Source: Actinomyces sp. HPA0247
GTDB lineage: Bacteria; Actinomycetota; Actinomycetes; Actinomycetales; Actinomycetaceae
Reading direction: 5' to 3'
Assembly (NCBI GenBank): GCA_000411415.1
Contig: KE150450.1
Coordinates: 880,932-944,931 of the forward strand
Length of the DNA: 64,000 bases
Shown here: positions 41,257-49,381 of the stretch, one piece after another
Position numbering within the stretch: position 1 is the stretch's first letter
How the letters are laid out: every line of letters starts with the position of its first letter
Made by a program: the position numbers and the translations under genes
Notes under the pieces: generated by a model
Seen by the model: only the letters and a program-made list of their open reading frames with translations
What the model was told of the DNA's origin: nothing
The model's database searches: none

Positions 41257-43406
41257 GTCCTAACCTCCTCGATAATGTGTGCTCCCGCACTTGGATGAAT
41301 CAGGGAGCCAAGCATGTGTTTGATCGTAATAGCTGTGAGCGCGATGAGCCCAATCACGATGATTGCGACGATGACCGCGCGAATAATCTGCCTGGATGCT
41401 GGGACGGGTGGTGCGACCACGCTGCGCGAATAGGCGGTTTTGGCCGGCGGCCGGGTCCTGTCTGCCGATCGGGCGTCGAGGTCGTGCCAGCGCGGTCCGC
41501 GCGTGGTCTTCTCGGGTCGAGGCTCGAACACGGATCGGCGTGGGCGAGACGACGGCTTGGTGGCCCGAGGCTGGGGGACAGTGCCGTACACGCGCGGCGT
41601 TCCACCGTTCGTGGGGCGCGCCGACGAGGCCGTGGCTGCCTTCTGGCGGCGGGGCTGCTCGGTACGGGTCGGCTGGGGGATGGCGGGGGCGCTGCGTTGG
41701 GCGGCCTTGCGCTGTGCCTGTTCGGCTTCGCGGCGTTCGCGGGCTTCGCGCAGTTCGCGTTGGCGCTGTTCCTCTTCGCGTGCGACGCGTTCGCGGCGCT
41801 GCGCCTCGGCGGCGTCCTCGGCCTGACGGGTGGCTGCGCGTTCACGCAGGCGCTGCGCGAGGGCGGCTCGGCGGTCATCGGAGGCCGGGGAGGCCTGGTC
41901 GGATCCAGGCGTGGTGGGCGGTGCGGGAATCGCGGCCTGGGGGCGCTGTGCGCTCTCGCTGGGCTGAGGGGCCTGCTCGGCACGCGTGGGTACCGCGTGC
42001 CGCGGCGCCGAGGCCGACGTCGGCTTGGTGGCGGGCGCAGATGCCGGGGTAGAGGGAGCGGCGGGTGCCGTGGTGGTGGAGCTGGTCGGAGTTGGCGCCG
42101 AGGCGGGTGCCTGAGGGGCGCTCGGAGGGGCCGGGACTGCCGCGTGGCGCCCGGTCGAGGTCAGCGAGCGGACGGCACCGGAGACTGCCGGTGCATGCTC
42201 TCCGGTGGTCTCGGGGTGCAGGCGACGAACCCGGGTGGGCGCGGACACGGGGCGTGCGGTCGGAAGGACCTCGGCCTCGTCGAGGATGCGCGGAACCGAC
42301 GCGTGGCGGCCCGTGATGGGAATCGCCGAGGAGGAGGGCGCGATCGTGGTCGCCTCGTCCAGGACGGGGACGGCGGCGTGGCGGCCGGTCGTGGTGCGCA
42401 CCTTGGGGGTCAGGCCCGAGGGAGGCTGGAGCATGTCCTCGGGGAGCGTGCGACGCGTGAGGTGGCGTACGGGCGCGACGATCGGCACGGAGGGCTGGAC
42501 GGGCGTGCGGATCTCGGCCGGGCGCTGTGCGGCCTTTGGCAGGGGGAGAGGCCGGGGAGTGACGGAGATCCCCATGGCCTTGGCGGCCGCGGCGATCTCG
42601 CGCACGGCGGCAGAGCCAGATTCGGGGCGCTTCGCGGGGTCCTTCTCCAGCAGGTGCAAGATGACGTCGGCGAGCGGCTCGGGGACGAAATCCGGGAGCG
42701 GGGGCACCGGGTCGTTGACGTGCGAGAACGCGATGTCCACCTGCGTTTCGCCGGTGAAGGGGCGGCGCCCGGCCGCGGCCTCGTAGGCGATGACGCCGAG
42801 GGCATACAGGTCGCCGATGGGGGTGGCGATCTCGCCCATGGCCTGCTCGGGCGGCAGGTACTGGGCGGTGCCCATGACCATGCCCGCGGCCGTCAGGTTC
42901 ACCTGGCCGGTGGCGCGCGAGATACCGAAGTCCGTCAGTTTCACCATGCCGTCAGGGCGAACAAGGATGTTCGCGGGCTTGATGTCGCGGTGCACGACGC
43001 CAGCGCGCGCGGCGGCGCCCAGGGCCATCGCGACCTGCACGAGGATCGGCATGAGGTACTCGGGCTCGATGCGCGAGCCGCCGCGCAGGTAGTCCGTCAG
43101 CGGGTAGCCGTCGACGAGCTCCATGATGATCCAGCCGATACCGTCCTCCTGGCCCGAATCCTGCGTGTTCGCGATATTCGGGTGGGAAATCGACATCGAG
43201 TTGCGGGCCTCGAGGCGCAGGCGCGACAGGGAGAGCTCCTCGCCCGCCAGCTCGGGGCGCAGGACCTTCGCGGCGACGATGTGCCCGCTGACCCGGTCTC
43301 GGGCTTTCCACACCTCGCCCATGCCGCCCTGTGCGATCGGGGTGAGCAGCGTGTAGCGCCCGCCGAGCACTCGCCCGGCGCCGGATGTCATGCGTGGCGC
43401 GCTCAC
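41229..43406 (-). CDS. pknA: Serine/threonine protein kinase PknA with extended linker
   Basis: A 725-residue kinase, longer than the usual ~430. GTG 43406 gives a GTGA overlap with the pbpA stop; ATG 43391 is an alternative. The kinase domain spans about 15-280 (HRDIKPANI, DFGISR, GTAQYLPPEQAMGE). A long Pro/Ala/Ser linker (about 300-560) holds four TGRHAAVP-like repeats, then an Arg/Glu-rich coiled coil (about 555-615), a basic stretch and a C-terminal membrane helix (about 675-697, IIRAVIVAIIVIGLIALTAI). No PASTA domain is present. The linker likely binds FHA or division partners. Confidence 0.95.
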   Translation of the reverse strand: MSAPRMTSGAGRVLGGRYTLLTPIAQGGMGEVWKARDRVSGHIVAAKVLRPELAGEELSLSRLRLEARNSMSISHPNIANTQDSGQEDGIGWIIMELVDGYPLTDYLRGGSRIEPEYLMPILVQVAMALGAAARAGVVHRDIKPANILVRPDGMVKLTDFGISRATGQVNLTAAGMVMGTAQYLPPEQAMGEIATPIGDLYALGVIAYEAAAGRRPFTGETQVDIAFSHVNDPVPPLPDFVPEPLADVILHLLEKDPAKRPESGSAAVREIAAAAKAMGISVTPRPLPLPKAAQRPAEIRTPVQPSVPIVAPVRHLTRRTLPEDMLQPPSGLTPKVRTTTGRHAAVPVLDEATTIAPSSSAIPITGRHASVPRILDEAEVLPTARPVSAPTRVRRLHPETTGEHAPAVSGAVRSLTSTGRHAAVPAPPSAPQAPASAPTPTSSTTTAPAAPSTPASAPATKPTSASAPRHAVPTRAEQAPQPSESAQRPQAAIPAPPTTPGSDQASPASDDRRAALAQRLRERAATRQAEDAAEAQRRERVAREEEQRQRELREARERREAEQAQRKAAQRSAPAIPQPTRTEQPRRQKAATASSARPTNGGTPRVYGTVPQPRATKPSSRPRRSVFEPRPEKTTRGPRWHDLDARSADRTRPPAKTAYSRSVVAPPVPASRQIIRAVIVAIIVIGLIALTAITIKHMLGSLIHPSAGAHIIEEVRTWQSPWPTV

Positions 43407-44854
43407 TTGAGCCCCGCTTCCAGGACAGCGCGAGCGATTGGGCCGGCCACGTCGCCACCGTGCGGGGTGGGGTTGGTGTCGTCGCCCTCGACGAGGACCG
43501 CGAAAGCGATCTGCGGGTTGTCGGCGGGCGCAAAGCCGATGGCCCACGCGTTCGCGCGGTTGCCTTCACCGGTCTCAGCGGTGCCGGTCTTGGCGGCGAC
43601 GGCCACGTTCGGCAGCGCCATCGTCGTGCCGGTGCCGTAGGGCTGGGAAACGACGGCTTCCATCATGGCGCGCAGCTTCGAGGCCGTCTCCGCGGAAATC
43701 GGGCGGCCGCCGTCGGTCGGGCTGTTCGTGCGCACGACCTGGTTGTCGGCGTCCACGATCGAGTCGATGAGGTACGGGGTCATCATCTGGCCCTGGTTAG
43801 CGACGGTCTGGGCGATCTGGGCCATCTGCAGGGGCGTCGTCTGGACCGTGTACTGGCCGATCGAACTCATCGCGAGCTGCGCGGCGTCGGCGTCGGAGGG
43901 GAAGACCGAGGGGGTCACCGTCAGCGGGATCTGCGACTCGCGGCCGAAACCGAATCGGTTCGTCACGTCGATGAGCTGCTGGCTCGTCAGCTGCTCGGAG
44001 GCGAGCACGAAGGTCGTGTTGCACGAGCGGGCGAAGGCCTCGGTCAGCGTCGGGTTGCCGTCACCGCAGGTCGAGGACTCAATGTTGGACACCTCGGTCG
44101 CGGTGCCGGGCAGGGTCGTGGACACCGGCGACGGCATGCGCGTGTCCGGCTCGGCGACGCCGTTTTCGATGAGGGCGATCGTCGTGAGGACCTTGAAGGT
44201 GGAACCGGGCGCGTAGCGCTGCGAGATCGCGCGGTTGAGCAGCGGATTATTCGGGTCCGAGGAGAGCGCCGAGAACGCGTCCGACACAGCGTTCGCGTCG
44301 GAGGAGGCAAGCTGGTTCGGATCGAACGTCGGCGCCGAGTACATCGCGAGGACCGCGCCGGTCTTCGCATCGAGAGCCACGACGGCGCCCTTGCGGTTCC
44401 CGAGAGCCTCGGCGGCGGCCTTCTGCATCTGCGAGTTCAGGGTGAGTTCCACGCCGCCGCCCTGGCGGTTCTGGCCGGTCAGGAGGTTACGCAGGCGCTG
44501 GCCGAGCAGCGTCTGCGACTGGCCGTCCAGGACGTCCTCCTCGGCGGCCTCGATACCCGTCGACGCGTTTCCTACGGACGAGAAATAGCCCGTGACCGGC
44601 GCATACAGCGGACCCTCGGCGTAGGAGCGCACGTAACGCTTGGAGTCCTGTTCGCGCTCGGACGAGGCGATGGCCGTCTTGTCGACGATGATCGGGCCGC
44701 GGTCGGTTTCCGCGGCGTGCAGGATCGTGCGCTGGTTGCGCGCGTCGGCGTTGAGCGAAGACGCGGAGATGAACTGCGTATTCGTCACGCCCACGCCCAG
44801 CAGGGCGAACATGATGAGGACGATGATGAAGATCTTGCGGATCTGGTTGTTCAC
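43403..44854 (-). CDS. pbpA: Penicillin-binding protein 2 (class B transpeptidase, PbpA)
   Basis: A 483-residue class B PBP that cross-links peptidoglycan. An N-terminal helix (residues 7-27) anchors it. The transpeptidase motifs are S218-TFK, S277-CN and K422-TGT. The gene ends in a 4-nt overlap with pknA and starts 3 bp after rodA. Its partner glycosyltransferase is the adjacent RodA. Confidence 0.96.
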   Translation of the reverse strand: MNNQIRKIFIIVLIMFALLGVGVTNTQFISASSLNADARNQRTILHAAETDRGPIIVDKTAIASSEREQDSKRYVRSYAEGPLYAPVTGYFSSVGNASTGIEAAEEDVLDGQSQTLLGQRLRNLLTGQNRQGGGVELTLNSQMQKAAAEALGNRKGAVVALDAKTGAVLAMYSAPTFDPNQLASSDANAVSDAFSALSSDPNNPLLNRAISQRYAPGSTFKVLTTIALIENGVAEPDTRMPSPVSTTLPGTATEVSNIESSTCGDGNPTLTEAFARSCNTTFVLASEQLTSQQLIDVTNRFGFGRESQIPLTVTPSVFPSDADAAQLAMSSIGQYTVQTTPLQMAQIAQTVANQGQMMTPYLIDSIVDADNQVVRTNSPTDGGRPISAETASKLRAMMEAVVSQPYGTGTTMALPNVAVAAKTGTAETGEGNRANAWAIGFAPADNPQIAFAVLVEGDDTNPTPHGGDVAGPIARAVLEAGLK

Positions 44855-44857
44855 GGT

Positions 44858-46237
44858 TTACTCACCCACTCCCACGGCTGGCTGGATGCCGGAATTCCAC
44901 GGTGCGGGGGTCGAGGCCGGGCGGCGAGCAGCGTCGGATACGCGGATCAGCAGGGCGACGGTGATCCACGAGGACACCATCGACGAGCCGCCGGCCGCCA
45001 GGAACGGGGCCGTCAGGCCGGTCAGCGGGATGATGCGCGTGATGCCGCCGAGCACCACGAACAGCTGGATGGCCAGCGAGAAGCTCAGGCCGGTGGCCAG
45101 GAGCTTGCCGAAGCCGTCACGCACCGTCAGCGCCGCGCGCAGGCCTCGCTGGATGAGGATCAGGTACAGGACGAGGATCGCGGCCATGCCGGTCAAGCCC
45201 AGTTCCTCCGCGAAGGAGGAGAGGATGAAGTCGGAGTTCGCCAGCGGCACGAGCTGCGGGTAGCCGCGGCCCCAGCCGGTGCCCATGAGGCCGCCGGAAG
45301 CCTGTCCGAACAGGCCCTGGACGAGCTGATAGGACCCCTGGTTGTAGATGTCGGGATCGAGGGCGTTGAGCCAGATGTTGAAGCGCGTCTGCACGTGGGC
45401 GAAGGACTTGACCGCCACGAGGACCGCGGGCACGAACAGAGCAAAGCCGATGACCAGCCACGACACGCGGTTCGTGGCGACGTACAGCATCGCGACGAAA
45501 AGGCCGAAGAACAACAGCGAGGTACCCAGGTCGCGCTGCAAGACGAGGATCGCGATGCCGATCAGCCACACGACCATGATCGGGCCGAGGTCGCGGGCGC
45601 GCGGCAGGCGCATGCCGAGGAACTTGCGGCCGCCGATCGCCAGGTTGTCGCGGTTCGTTACGAGGTATCCGGCGAAGAAGATCGCCAGCGTGATCTTCAC
45701 GAGCTCGCCGGGCTGAACGGAGATGGGACCCAGGTGGATCCACACGCGCGCGCCGAAGGTCTCCTGGCCCAGGCCCGGGATCATGGGCAGGAGCAGCAGG
45801 AACAGTGAGAGTGCGCCGAAGGTGTAGGTGTAGCGGCGCAGCATGCGGTGGTCGCGCAGCGTGATCAAAATGACCGCCGCGATAACGATCGCGATGCCCA
45901 CGAAGAGGGCCTGGCGGAAACCAACCACGGCCTCGTCCCTGCGGGCATACGACAGGTCGAGGCGGTAGATCATCGCCAGCCCCAGGCCCGTCAGCGCCAC
46001 CGCGACCGGCAGGATCACGGGGTCAGCGTAGGGCGCCAGGAAGTGCACGCCGACCTCGGCGATGATGGCGATGGCCACCAGGACGCCGACCTGCGTGAGC
46101 AGGTTCGCGGGGATCTCCCCCGTGTAGTTCAGCGACGTCAGCACGTAGCCGACGATGCCGACGGCCAGGGCCAACCCCATGAGGGTCAGCTCCAGGAATC
46201 GGCGAGGCCGGGCCGGCGCGATCGATACGGTAGCCAT
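44858..46237 (-). CDS. rodA: SEDS peptidoglycan glycosyltransferase RodA/FtsW
   Basis: A 459-residue polytopic protein (about 12 helices) that polymerises lipid II. Family residues appear in MIYRLDLSYA, LGTSLLFFGLFVAMLYVAT, QGSYQLVQGLFGQASGGLMGTGWGRGYP and the C-terminal GGITRIIPLTGLTAPFLAAGGSS. The pstP stop and rodA start share one base (TAATG). Confidence 0.96.
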   Translation of the reverse strand: MATVSIAPARPRRFLELTLMGLALAVGIVGYVLTSLNYTGEIPANLLTQVGVLVAIAIIAEVGVHFLAPYADPVILPVAVALTGLGLAMIYRLDLSYARRDEAVVGFRQALFVGIAIVIAAVILITLRDHRMLRRYTYTFGALSLFLLLLPMIPGLGQETFGARVWIHLGPISVQPGELVKITLAIFFAGYLVTNRDNLAIGGRKFLGMRLPRARDLGPIMVVWLIGIAILVLQRDLGTSLLFFGLFVAMLYVATNRVSWLVIGFALFVPAVLVAVKSFAHVQTRFNIWLNALDPDIYNQGSYQLVQGLFGQASGGLMGTGWGRGYPQLVPLANSDFILSSFAEELGLTGMAAILVLYLILIQRGLRAALTVRDGFGKLLATGLSFSLAIQLFVVLGGITRIIPLTGLTAPFLAAGGSSMVSSWITVALLIRVSDAARRPASTPAPWNSGIQPAVGVGE

Positions 46238-47550
46238 TAGGAGGCGCCCCCGCTCTGCGTCCCGGACTGGGAAGCGCCGGATTGGGACGTCCCCGACTGA
46301 GGCGTCGACGACGAGGACGAGGAGGACGACGAGGCCGCGTTCTCGGCCGCGGAGCGCTTGAGGCCCTCGATGTAGGAGTCAATGTCGGCGCGCGAGGAAC
46401 GCAGGACCGGCGTGTCGAGGCGCTGGCGATCGACGGGTGCCAGGTCGGCGAGGGACACGCTCGAGACCTCGACCGCGTGCGAGAGCTGCCACGGGCCGAT
46501 CGACTGGGGGATGCCCTGGTAGATGACGACGTAGCCGTCCTGGCCGATCGCGTAGTACTGGGTTTGCGTCCACTTCCACGACATCCACGAGGCCGCGACG
46601 ACGAGGACCGTCACCAGCGAGATGAACACGGGGGTCCACCAGGAGGAGCGGGGCTTGAGCTCGATGGGGGCCTCGTCCTCGTCGGTGGGGGTGCCCGAGG
46701 ACGAGGAACCCAGGGCAGCCGCGCGGGCTGCCGCGCCTTCGCCTCCGCGGGACTTAGCGTTGCGGTCGATGGCCGCGGCGCCCACGATCTGCGGGGGAGC
46801 GGGCGGGAACGTGCCGGCGGGGACGATGTCCGCGATGACGCACGTGATGTTGTCGGGGCCGCCACCCAGGAGCGCCAGGCGGATCAGCTCTTCGGCGCAC
46901 TCGCCCGGATCCTTGATGTCGGCCATGACCTGGCCGATCGTCTCGGGGGAGACGAGGCCGGAGAGGCCGTCGGAGCACAGCATCCAGCGGTCGCCGACGA
47001 CGGCCTCGCGGATGGTTTCGTCGGGGGCGACGTCGGCCTGCGCGTCGCCGAGGATCTTCAGGACGACGTTGCGGTTGGGGTGGTGCTCGGCTTCCTCGGG
47101 CGTGATCTGGCCGGTGTCGACCAGGTATTGCACGAAGGAGTGGTCGGTTGTGACCTGCGTGAGCGTGTCGCCGCGCAGCACGTAGGCGCGCGAGTCGCCG
47201 ATGTGGACCATGGCGAGGCGGTTGCCGCTGCGCATGAGCGCGATGCAGGTGGTGCCCAGGCCTTCGAGGTCGCGGTCGCGGCTCGAGCGGTCGGTGAGCT
47301 CCTCGTGCGCGTCGAGGAGTGCCTCGCGCAGGAGGGGGAGCATCGAGTCGGCCGGGTGGGAGTCCGTGTCGAGGGGGACGAGGTGCGCGAGGGCCACGGA
47401 GGAGGCGATGTCGCCGCCTGCGGGGCCGCCCATGCCGTCGGCGAGGACGAGGAGGTTCGCGCCGGCGTAGCCCGAATCCTGGTTGTTGGAACGGACGAGG
47501 CCCACGTCGGAGCGGGCAGCGTAGTGGAATTGAACCGCGTTTCCTGACAT
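46237..47550 (-). CDS. pstP: PP2C-type serine/threonine phosphatase PstP
   Basis: A 437-residue membrane phosphatase that reverses PknA/PknB phosphorylation. ATG 47550 begins MSGNAVQFHYAARSDVGLVR. Metal-binding motifs are NNQDSGY, LADGMGGPAGG, SDGLSGLV and GGPDNITCV. A membrane helix lies near 318-338, followed by an extracellular domain and a low-complexity Ser/Gly/Gln tail (SSSSSSSSTPQSGTSQSG). The tail is repetitive at DNA level and may vary. Confidence 0.96.
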   Translation of the reverse strand: MSGNAVQFHYAARSDVGLVRSNNQDSGYAGANLLVLADGMGGPAGGDIASSVALAHLVPLDTDSHPADSMLPLLREALLDAHEELTDRSSRDRDLEGLGTTCIALMRSGNRLAMVHIGDSRAYVLRGDTLTQVTTDHSFVQYLVDTGQITPEEAEHHPNRNVVLKILGDAQADVAPDETIREAVVGDRWMLCSDGLSGLVSPETIGQVMADIKDPGECAEELIRLALLGGGPDNITCVIADIVPAGTFPPAPPQIVGAAAIDRNAKSRGGEGAAARAAALGSSSSGTPTDEDEAPIELKPRSSWWTPVFISLVTVLVVAASWMSWKWTQTQYYAIGQDGYVVIYQGIPQSIGPWQLSHAVEVSSVSLADLAPVDRQRLDTPVLRSSRADIDSYIEGLKRSAAENAASSSSSSSSSTPQSGTSQSGASQSGTQSGGAS

Positions 47551-47551
47551 A

Positions 47552-48052
47552 TCAACCCACCAATTCGAGAGTCGTCTGGCCGATTCGGATGACGTCACCG
47601 ATCTTGAGCTGGCGCGGGGTGCTCAGTCGTTCGTCGTCGATGAAGGTGCCGTTTCGGCTGGAGAGGTCTTCGATCCACCAGCCGTCGGACTGGGGGGTGA
47701 GCGCCGCGTGGCGGCTGGAGGCGTACTCGTCTTCGAGCACGAGGGTGCAGGCGGGTGAGCGCCCGATGACGATGGGGGCCTCGCCGAGGGGCAGCATGGT
47801 GCCCACGAGCGGGCCGCCGGTCACCAGGAGATCCTTGGGGGCCAGCGGGTTGGAGGACGTGCGCTTCTTGTCCTTGCGCTTGTCGCGGGAGGCTTTGCGG
47901 CGTGACGTCGCCTTGTCGCGTCCCTTGCCGCGCGGGGTGACGACGGTGCCGAAGATGTCGCGTCGCAGCGTGTTGACGGCCGCGAGCACGAGGAGCCACA
48001 GCAGCACCAGGAACCCGATGCGGAAGACGGTGAATGCGAGGTCGGTGGTCAC
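47552..48052 (-). CDS. fhaB: FHA-domain protein FhaB (FipA)
   Basis: A 166-residue membrane-anchored FHA protein starting at GTG 48052. One N-terminal helix (about 7-25), a basic linker (RGKGRDKATSRRKASRDKRKDKK), then the phosphothreonine-binding FHA domain (VIGRSPACTLVLEDEYASSRHAAL, SSRNGTFI). The linker Thr region is a likely kinase target. Confidence 0.95.
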   Translation of the reverse strand: MTTDLAFTVFRIGFLVLLWLLVLAAVNTLRRDIFGTVVTPRGKGRDKATSRRKASRDKRKDKKRTSSNPLAPKDLLVTGGPLVGTMLPLGEAPIVIGRSPACTLVLEDEYASSRHAALTPQSDGWWIEDLSSRNGTFIDDERLSTPRQLKIGDVIRIGQTTLELVG

Positions 48053-48056
48053 TTCA

Positions 48057-48758
48057 TTAAACTCCGCTCTGGTCTGGGTGGGTCCAGAAGAGGATCTTGG
48101 TACGTCCGATGACGATTTGGTTGCCGTCGAGCAGGGTCGCTGCGTCGATACGGTGCCCCTCGACGAAGGTGCCGTTGGTGGAACCGAGGTCGGTGGCGAT
48201 CACGCCGGTGGGGGTGATGCGCAGTTCGAGGTGACGGCGCGAGACACCCGAGTCGTTGACGACGATGTCGGCCTCGGAGCCGCGTCCGATGACGGTCACG
48301 GGCTCGGTGAGGAGCCATTTTTCGCCGTCGACGTCGATGATGGGGTGCTCGGGGGATGCGGACGAGGCGGTGGCGGGTGCCGCGGGTCCCCTGCGGTTTT
48401 CGGCGTCGACCTTGAGGGTGCCGCTGGGTTCGGAGGCGTCGGCGATGAATTCGATCGTCACGGGGCCGAGGAGGGAGTAGCCGTTTGAGGAGGCGTGCTC
48501 GGTGGCCTGCTGGGCGAACTCGTCGGCGAGGACGTCAAGGGATGCCTCGAGGGACGTGAGGTCGGTGCGCGAGGCGTAGACCGCGAAGTGGTTCGCGGCG
48601 ATGATGCGCGAGGCGGAGACTTCCTGGACGGATTCGTCCATGGCGCGGCGGATCGCCGTGGTGATGTCCACGGGCTTGATCCCCGACCGGAACACGCGCG
48701 AGAAGGCGCCGTTGACGCCTCTCTCGACGGCGCTCTCGAAGCGGTCGAAGATGCTCAT
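48057..48758 (-). CDS. fhaA: FHA-domain protein FhaA
   Basis: A 233-residue cytosolic protein. The N-terminal DUF3662 domain (MSIFDRFESAVERGVNGAFSRVF) is joined to a C-terminal FHA domain (VIGRGSEADIVVNDSGVSRRHLEL, GSTNGTFVEG). In mycobacteria it binds phosphorylated MviN and kinases to limit peptidoglycan synthesis. The linker is shorter than in M. tuberculosis FhaA (527 residues). It is the first gene of the operon. Confidence 0.95.
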   Translation of the reverse strand: MSIFDRFESAVERGVNGAFSRVFRSGIKPVDITTAIRRAMDESVQEVSASRIIAANHFAVYASRTDLTSLEASLDVLADEFAQQATEHASSNGYSLLGPVTIEFIADASEPSGTLKVDAENRRGPAAPATASSASPEHPIIDVDGEKWLLTEPVTVIGRGSEADIVVNDSGVSRRHLELRITPTGVIATDLGSTNGTFVEGHRIDAATLLDGNQIVIGRTKILFWTHPDQSGV

Positions 48759-49381
48759 AGTCGTGCTCTCCTCATTCCCCCGCGCTGTGCGCGACGTACG
48801 TTCGTTGTGGAAGCGAGGCCGCTCCCAGTCACAGTCTAACGGGCGTAGGAAGTGCTGTGGCCTCATCTGTCGGGATGTTTCCGATGTGCACAGGCTCGTT
48901 CTTTCTTCTGTTTGCGCGCTATGCCGGGGAATACTCGGCAATGGTGCGACTGTGACTTCTGGTGCAAATGTTACATATGTGACGATAAGTGTGTGCGAGC
49001 AAACAGAGTGTGGACACTTGCTTGGTTGGGTCGGCGGTCTGAGCGGTGGCGTGTTGCCTGTCGATGGGGACTCTGTGGGACGCTTGGTCGCCCCCGCATG
49101 TTGTGCAGAGCACAAGTGTTTTCTCTTTACCACGCGGTGAGTGTGCTCATATGTCTGTCGCCGTATTGATGGGTGATGGGCCGTAGGTCCCGTTAAGTGT
49201 GCGCGGTCAGCTTGATTGCTTAGTTGTTGTGTGAGGTGGGCGCGATTGACTCGCAGCGTGGGTCAGTGTGCGAATTTCTGTCCGTGAGTGTGGGCATGAA
49301 TAAATACTGACCTAGGGGGTCGTGCAGGAACTAGGTCCCATTGTTATGGTGAGTCAGTAACCATATCAACGTGGGGGCAGT
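48759..49381. promoter_or_regulatory. Divergent intergenic region between fhaA and the surface-protein gene
   Basis: A 620-bp gene-free, less GC-rich region that must hold the fhaA operon promoter and that of the surface protein. Visible sites: a near-palindrome GTTACATATGTGAC (48970-48983), a 7-bp inverted repeat GACCTAG/CTAGGTC (49309-49315 and 49331-49337) and TATGGT/ACCATA (49345-49350 and 49360-49365), the last two just before ATG 49382. No tRNA or small gene was found. Confidence 0.5.

Noticed and set aside
41277-45808. Very long plus-strand frames opposite pknA, pbpA and rodA
   Set aside because: Gly/Arg/Asp-rich shadow translations. The minus-strand products have complete catalytic motifs and operon structure.
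48970-48983. GTTACATATGTGAC as a Crp/GlxR site
   Set aside because: The half-sites do not fit TGTGA-N6-TCACA when aligned at the proper spacing; it is only a near-palindrome.
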